Shown: piece by piece, positions 57,980-64,000 of the stretch
Layout of the letters: each line of letters starts with the position of its first letter
Position numbering within the stretch: position 1 is the first letter of the stretch
Source: Sarcomyxa edulis
Lineage: Eukaryota; Basidiomycota; Agaricomycetes; Agaricales; Mycenaceae
Direction: 5' to 3'
NCBI GenBank assembly: GCA_009761415.1
Contig: QUOL01000005.1
Coordinates: forward strand, 930,001 to 994,000
Length of the DNA stretch: 64,000 bases
The notes under the pieces: model-generated
What the model was told of the DNA's origin: nothing
The model's database searches: none
Seen by the model: only the letters and a program-made list of their open reading frames with translations
Translations under genes and position numbers: made by a program

Positions 57980-59769
57980 TTAACGATTCTCCAGGACATC
58001 CGCATAGACTGAGAACGTATCGGGATCAGCCTCCCATTCATCTCCTCCATAGAATTCGTCAGTTAAACCACGACTACTATCACTCTCCCATGAAGTTTCG
58101 CTGTCTGATTCCGAGTCGTTGTCAGAATGCGGGTCGCTCTTCCATGAAGAGTCGCTGTCCGTGTCCGAAACTGAATCATGACTCTCTGGATCGCTCTCCG
58201 GATTTGAATTACTTTCTGGATTCGAATCACCCTCCGAGACTGATTCACTCTCCGAGACCAAGTCATTCTCCGAGTAGTCCGAGTCCTCCTTTGGTTGCTG
58301 CACATCCCAACAACATCCATCAATTCGAAGCAGTCTTCCTTTGGCATACAAGATGAAGAGGCCGAGATACTCGAGTTCATAGGTGTCATGGTCAACAACA
58401 GAGGGAGGCAGCACGATTGGAAGATGGAGTGCATGTACGAGCGATATATCCAATTCCCGAATGAGTTGCAAGTTTGGGAAGTTATTTCGTTGTGCGACCA
58501 CCTCAACAAGATGATCGTCGTCCTGAAAATGGGCCCAATCGATGCGTGTTTCTGGTCCAGATTCGTACTCGGGAAAGTATTGACTTACTTCCACCCACAA
58601 GTCGATATAGCGGATATTCGGGTGTGAACACATATGTGTGTCTCCGAAATTTGCGACGACGTGTTCGAGATTTGGACATTGGTCAAGGATGAGTTGCAAA
58701 CCTGGCACGCCTCCTCCCAAACAGTGGATGTGAAGGTATCGCAGGCCAGATCCATGTACAATACAGTATCGTAAGATCTTATCTGCCCACCTGTTGGACA
58801 TTATTGTGAGATGTGTCAGAGCTGGGATGTCTAGCATCGAGAGTAGATTTTCGAGGGACCCAACACCCAAACATCGTATTTCTAAGTACTGGAGGCGAGG
58901 AAGAATGGGTTTTACATTTACGGGGGCAGTGTCGTGCGGAGTGATGCATATTGAGAGGGAAACGAGTGTTCGGGATAGGTGTGTGAGTTCAGGAGCGAGG
59001 TTGTTGAACTCGACCGATGTATCGCATTGAAGATGAGTAATGTTTCCAAGAACGCTGGAAAGAGATATGGGAAGCGGAGAAGGGTTATGAGAGAGATGTA
59101 TCTGGGGTAGGAAGTCAAGTTTGGTAAGGCGAGGGCAAAGGCTGACAAGACGGCCCAGCATATTTTTTAAGACGGCAGAATAAGCCCTAGGGACAAAACA
59201 ATTTACGCCCAGGTGTTTGATCATAATTCCGAAGTGTGGATTTGCAACCAGAGTACGAAGCAGGGCCGATATTTGTCCAATGCGTCGTATGGTGACTTTC
59301 GCGTAGAGTAATTCCAATCCGATTTTGTACCATTGCCAACATACACCCATGATATTCTTCTTAGTCCGAAGGGCCTGAGACCAAGATGAATGTGGTCCAA
59401 GGGATAGAGACGAATCGAGGAGGATAGATGGAGGAAGGACCCATTCAAAGATGATGCGTAAGATTTCGACTGGCGGAGACTTGAAATGGAGACTTTCTAG
59501 CCTTGTGATGACTTGCTGTAACCGAGATATAACTGTGTGCGGTAAAGTGACAAAGATGTACACACCTTTGCGCGCAACAGCTGGCCCTCCAATTCAAGAA
59601 CTTTCTGCCTGAGTTGGGCGTTTTCGCGCACCATCTCGGAGTCGTGTGGCACTCCGAGTCTGAAAGCAAAGGGGATAAGTATTAGTTATGGCGGGATATA
59701 TACATCAACAAAAGTCCAAGTTAACCCTTGGTCTTTGACCTCGTCGTCCATATCGTGAAGGTTATCCAT
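57980..59769 (-). CDS. F-box/LRR-like protein with Ser/Asp-rich tail
   Basis: Three exons are read on the minus strand. Exon 1 starts at 59769 (MDNLHDMDDEVKDQG). Exon 2 is a coiled coil (MVRENAQLRQKVLELEGQLL) ending at the GTGTGT donor at about 59568. A long last exon begins QVITRLESLHFKSPPVEILR IIFEWVL, the Leu-Pro/Ile-Leu core typical of agaricomycete F-box proteins. Repeated leucine-rich segments follow (LVSLCPRLTKLDFLPQIHLS, LTHLTIMSNRWADKILRYC, LILDQCPNLEHVV, PNIRYIDLW). The tail is Ser/Asp/Glu-rich with a pseudo-repeated SDxESE pattern. Such proteins pair with Skp1 in SCF ubiquitin ligases and select substrates through the LRR part; this role is inferred. The family is greatly expanded in these fungi, so a specific partner cannot be named. 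Confidence 0.75.
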
Positions 59770-60033
59770 TCGACCTTTGTCGTTGCCAATTTGGAGGGGG
59801 AAGAAAGCGTGATCGCCGATCCAGGAATCAAAGGTCACGCAGCCTGACTGACCGGGTAACACCGAGGACGGTCACGGTAAGTATCTCAAGTTGTAGCAGC
59901 CAGCAAGTACGGTGCCAGTGGCAGCGTTCTGGCCGATCGCGAAGGTTTAGTACTCGACGAAGAGTGCAGTCCCCCGAATCTGCTTTCCAACGACTTGATA
60001 ACGCATACTTACGACCCAGTTTACGATCGCATC

Positions 60034-63000
60034 ATGTCCAATAACGCGACCTGCTTTGACAAGCAGGCCTCTCAGAATGGTCTATCTCTATTCCAAAACG
60101 GAAATCTGGTCATCCAAGGTGCGAGATATACTATTCCACCCAAGTACGCTGTACTGATCATACGACAGCTCATCACGTACGAGCATTGTCTCCGAGATCG
60201 TCTCTTGACTTACAGACCGGTAGGTTGGCTGGATTATCACAGGTTTCTTTACCATCGTGGCAACGATCACATCCTTTTGGCTGGTCAATAAACACTTGCA
60301 ATGGTATACCAATGTGAGCCTTCCGTCGACTCTTGAAGTCAAACATTCAGTAACGCATAGTCTGCAGAAAAAGGAACAACGATGTCAGTCGATATGTTCG
60401 TTTGAACAATTCGTTGCTTAATGCTGGTCTTTCTCTAGATATCGTACGTCTACTCTTCATGGTCCCGATCTACGCCGTCATCAGTTTTGCCTCGTATCTC
60501 TTCTGGGCAAGTACCATGAATCTCGTTAAAGCCATATCAAGTAACATGTGTACAGAATCATTCAACGCCTCTACTACTTGTCCGCGATGGTTACGAATCG
60601 ACCGTGCTCTCAGCCTTCTTTTATCTTATTCTGACCTACCTCTCCCCAAATACTGACGAACAACGGGCGATCTTCATGAAAGTTGGGCTCTCAAGACAAG
60701 CGGATATCGAAGCGAGAAGCAAAGGCCAGCAGTTAAAAAAGTGGATGTTTCCGTTATCGTTCATCAAGTGGAAACCTGAAGTACGTACATATATCTCGTT
60801 TCTTGCCCTGAACTAACATGGCTAGTTTGCTTAGGATGGTCTGTATTTTTTGCAACTCATGAAATGGGGTGTATTACAGTATTGTGTTATTCGACCAACG
60901 TGAGTCCACGCCTTGAAACTTCGAGCTAGACTGATAGACTTGGTAGAACGACACTGGCTGCGGTCATCCTCAACTATGATGGCCTATACTGTGATTCTTC
61001 ATGGGGTTTTGGTTGGGGCCATGTCTATGTTCGTCTTGAAACTCGCTTTCCCAATTCTTCTTGGGCTCATCTCTAGCAGATAACCGTGATCGTCTCAATA
61101 TCGGTCACAGTTGCCATGTATTGCTTGATTCAACTCTACATGCCTGTATCGACGTATCTAGCACCCCAGAAACCATTGCTGAAGCTATTCGCTGTAAAGG
61201 CTGTCGGTAAGCCGTCTCCATTCCGTCGTGACCCGAGGTTTGGCTGATCCTCGTCTCAGTCTTTCTTACCTTCTGGCAGGCTACTTTCTTGTCCGTTCTC
61301 AGCATGTTTGGAGTCGTCAAAGACGTGAGTGTCCTTTCAATATCATACAACTGATCCAATAGCCTCTTCTGTAGACGAAATATATGACGGCTGATGATAT
61401 AAACATTGGGATCGGTGCCCTACTCGAGACTTTCGAGATGATGTATGTACTTCTTTTCGTTACTGGTTGTCATCGAACTTACTCTGCCTCTAGGTTGTTC
61501 GCTTTCTTGCACATCAAGGCTTTCACTTACAAGCCATATCGTCCTGTCCCGTCCCAAAATCCTGTACGCACGCCAAGACTTCGCTCGTTAGGCCATGCCA
61601 TGGATTTCCGGGAAACCTTCCGTGAGATTTGGATTGGTTGTATTTATATACTGGATCGGATGCGCGGAAGAGAGCCGACACTTGATAGAGGTGCAAGGAG
61701 GGTGGCTCATCTGGAAGCGGCTCTTGGGAAGACTCGGCCTTCTCGTTTTGGCGCAGAACTCGGGGATGCTAAGGACGAAAAGTTGGCTACAATCGCGGTG
61801 GAGGTAGAGGTGGAACAGAGAGTTGATGTTAGTGGGGAAAGACAGTGGTTAGGCGTAGGGGATGATTATGGGTATGGGCTAGGCTATCCGAGAAGGGAGA
61901 AAAGTGACGGGCTGGAAGAGCAGATCGAAAGGGAACTGCAAAGACGAGGGTATGGATCACGTACGTATCGCATTGAACTTCTCTGTGCTTGTCTTACAAT
62001 TTGCGTACCGCTAGATATTCCAGGACGTGGACATATAGGTGCGCCTCCGGATCGCACGGTTGACACCCAAGTTTATGGCCATCATCCCCAACGGTCATGG
62101 TGGCGAAGCATATACAATCGAGTATCCCAGAGCGGACCTCCGGTCGATGAAGAGGAGAGAGCACCTGCCATCCCGAAGCCGAAGACGCACAAGTCGAAAT
62201 CACGTCATCAGCAGCGTTCCGTCAACGAAGAACGGCCTGACAGGTTTACGTTTGAGTATGACTATGACTTCGATGAACCTCCGCCGCAAAGTATTATCCA
62301 AACTTATCGAAGTCAGCATTTTTCAAAGGAGTTGATTCCGTCTGCCACAGAACAAAGAGCATCACATGAAGTTTCCCCTTCCGTCTCGAACGACATACAA
62401 TCAGATCGACGGAGTCATCCTCTCACCGTTTCCCCGGATGCCACTTCCTTCCCACTTGTTACTCTCATCCAGCCTTCTACTTCTACACCAGAAATACGCA
62501 ATACGAATTCAAGTCAGCCAGGTCCGTCTACACTATCCCCTCCTGATGGATTCACACGCTCTGATAGTCTTCTCGGCCGTGTGTTTCCCTACACTTCGTC
62601 CACCTCGCACGACTGCCCAACCGATAGTGGTCATTCAATGCTTTCTGTTTCCCGCGATGGCTGCACCCCTGCTAAAGCCACTCCAAGGGCACGTTTGACT
62701 CCTTCAACACCTCTGATAATCGGGGATCGGATGGCTGGGGAACGCAGTACCCCCATGGCTGCTGATCCTCAGGTATCTTCTCCACATTCTCTAGCTGCGG
62801 AGTTAATTGTGCAATCACCTACCGCGCGAGTCTCAGATGATCTTCTTCCTTCGACATCCTCCCATCGTCGAGAATCTGCACAGTATCATCCAGATGTTAC
62901 TAGACATTCTCCTGCTCCATACGACCAGCCTAACGTTACTGACAGTCATCAAGAACACGTTCCGGGAGAGGCACGACTTCCAGGTAGGGGCAATGATCCT

Positions 63001-63558
63001 TCTCGAGGACCGATGAGGAGCAATCTGCGGCGCAGTTCGGCACAAACTTACGATGCCACTTCCAGACGGCCCCGGACACGAGTGTATTCTAACCCCATGT
63101 CACATCCAGATAATATGGCTGCCAATCCCAAACCATTGCAGCCTGCTTACAACCGTCCTCGTGAACGGCGCCGATTGTCAGCACCCATGGATAGTATCCC
63201 TCAACGATCCGTTCCCATCCCAAACCCATCCCGCAATCGACATTCTGTAGACAGTCTAGCCTCTGAAGTCTACGAAGATGCGGGATTATTGTCCAGGTAT
63301 CCCAATATAACTGCGAACCGTCATTCGCACGTGCAGCAGAGGTTGACGAGAGGTCCGACTCGGCATGAGATGCTGAGGTCCCTCGCACAGCCAGTACCTT
63401 TACTGACAGATCGTCGTGCTGGACCCATGCCTGCGAATAGGGGTCCCAATCCCAGAAGAGCACGCTATCCGAACCTCACTGTTCCTCAACCACTTGGAGT
63501 CACCGAACATCCGATCCCCATTCCTGCCAGGCAACGTGGACCAGAGAGACGGAACTGA
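60034..63558 (+). CDS. OST-alpha / TMEM184 family (DUF300) membrane protein
   Basis: Multipass membrane protein of the organic-solute-transporter-alpha family, found on vacuolar or endosomal membranes in fungi. The start is MSNNATCFDKQASQNGLSLF. The conserved block QAHHVGWIITGFFTIV is assembled across an 8-nt exon (60169-60176), and KKEQRYIVRLLFMVPIYAVI across a 16-nt exon (60368-60383). It continues ASYLFWNHSTPL, ILNYDGLYCDSSWGFGWGHV Y, FLTFWQATFLSVLSMFGVV, DDINIGIGALLETFEMM and LFAFLHIKAF, all family hallmarks. The long C-terminal part (from about 61600) is cytoplasmic, Ser/Pro/Arg-rich and disordered. The intron after LFW uses GC-AG (60507-60555). Transport substrate is unknown; in yeasts the family is linked to vacuole membrane function. 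Confidence 0.88.
60169..60176 (+). other. 8-nt microexon of the OST-alpha gene
   Basis: CTCATCAC lies between GACAG and GTACGA. With the last G of the previous exon it codes Ala-His-His, giving QAHHVGW as in relatives. Skipping it leaves an in-frame TAG or loses the frame. Confidence 0.7.
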
Positions 63559-64000
63559 TCCCTTTTCCACTATAAACGTTTCTATCCAACTGAATTGCTA
63601 CAACTCTCATGACCTATACGACATCTTTTTACGACCGCTCATGAGTCATGACCGGATACTCCTCTTTCTGCTTTTAGGTTCTTCGTGTGGTACTTGTTCA
63701 ATTTATTCATCTATTTTATCTTGTTCCTTCCCTGCGATACTCTGGTCTCTTATTGCTTATTTTCGTATACCCAAGGCTATCCATTTCTCCGTGAACTTCC
63801 CTGCTGAAAGATCAGCGGCCATCACAAGTGCGTAAATCCTCATCACAGCGATCTCGTACTCAGTCTAACAGATACATCCACCGTTCGTATCCGCCCGTGA
63901 TGCTACCTTGAGGGTACCCTTGCTGACATGCCCAGAGACAGAACTTCATGGTCAATCTCTTCGTGGAAGCTTCAGAGGGAATAGCAAATGTTCAATCGGG
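63559..64000. other. 3-prime flank, no recognisable gene
   Basis: Downstream of the OST-alpha stop only short ORFs are seen up to the window edge. Confidence 0.3.

Noticed and set aside
61384..63558. Separate gene starting at 61384
   Set aside because: The Met lies inside the conserved DUF300 block (TKYMTADDINIGIGALLETF) and continues the gene from 60034.

Overview
The window is nuclear DNA of a filamentous fungus, most likely an agaricomycete (mushroom-type basidiomycete). Coding regions are split by roughly a hundred introns of about 45-70 nt with GTNNGT donors. Genes are compact and lie on both strands. The families include an Egt1-like enzyme, a fused GATase/IGPS/PRAI TRP1, a Bud4/anillin, an Slt2 MAPK, PDAT and an F-box/LRR protein. 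No rRNA, tRNA or CRISPR array was recognised. All exon joins were worked out by eye from splice signals and conserved family motifs, so inner boundaries are predictions.

Layout. 0.8-2.6 kb (-): mitochondrial-type NAD kinase. 3.2-4.5 kb (+): GT17-family glycosyltransferase. 7.1-9.6 kb (+): EgtB/Egt1-like DinB+FGE-sulfatase protein lacking the methyltransferase domain. 10.0-10.5 kb (-): small conserved-looking protein. 11.0-12.9 kb (+): CoA-dependent acyltransferase-fold protein. 13.4-18.0 kb (+): long disordered protein with a microcephalin-like BRCT domain. 18.3-19.4 kb (-): multipass membrane protein. 21.3-26.4 kb (+): Bud4/anillin-like PH protein. 26.6-28.0 kb (+): ribokinase.

28.2-33.7 kb is the most unusual accessory block. 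A divergent pair of unrecognised genes, one large with an acidic tail and one small, has been tandemly duplicated. A 3-prime piece of the ribokinase was carried along, and a third copy of the small gene follows. Each shared promoter of the two full pairs carries a perfect inverted repeat.

34.2-36.7 kb (-): TRP1. 37.7-38.8 kb (+): cardiolipin synthase. 39.6-42.2 kb (+): a locus with a strong TATA box, at least nine exon-like units of about 35-42 nt between splice signals, and three diverged copies of a longer module. This is the best candidate for an undescribed gene type here. 43.7-44.7 kb (-): unrecognised protein. 44.8-47.9 kb (-): phospholipid:diacylglycerol acyltransferase. 48.7-51.2 kb (+): serine carboxypeptidase. 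51.4-53.9 kb: a non-autonomous DNA transposon with a second, hAT-like element nested in it, both with terminal inverted repeats and target-site duplications. 54.1-54.9 kb (-): four-helix membrane protein. 55.8-57.6 kb (+): Slt2/Mpk1 MAP kinase. 58.0-59.8 kb (-): F-box/LRR protein. 60.0-63.6 kb (+): OST-alpha/TMEM184 family protein with an 8-nt microexon.

Most genes are primary metabolism or housekeeping (NADPH supply, tryptophan, cardiolipin, triacylglycerol, cell-wall MAPK, septin/anillin) and do not form a pathway cluster. The accessory signal is concentrated in the duplicated gene pair, the micro-exon locus and the nested transposons. Four introns appear to use GC-AG splice sites.
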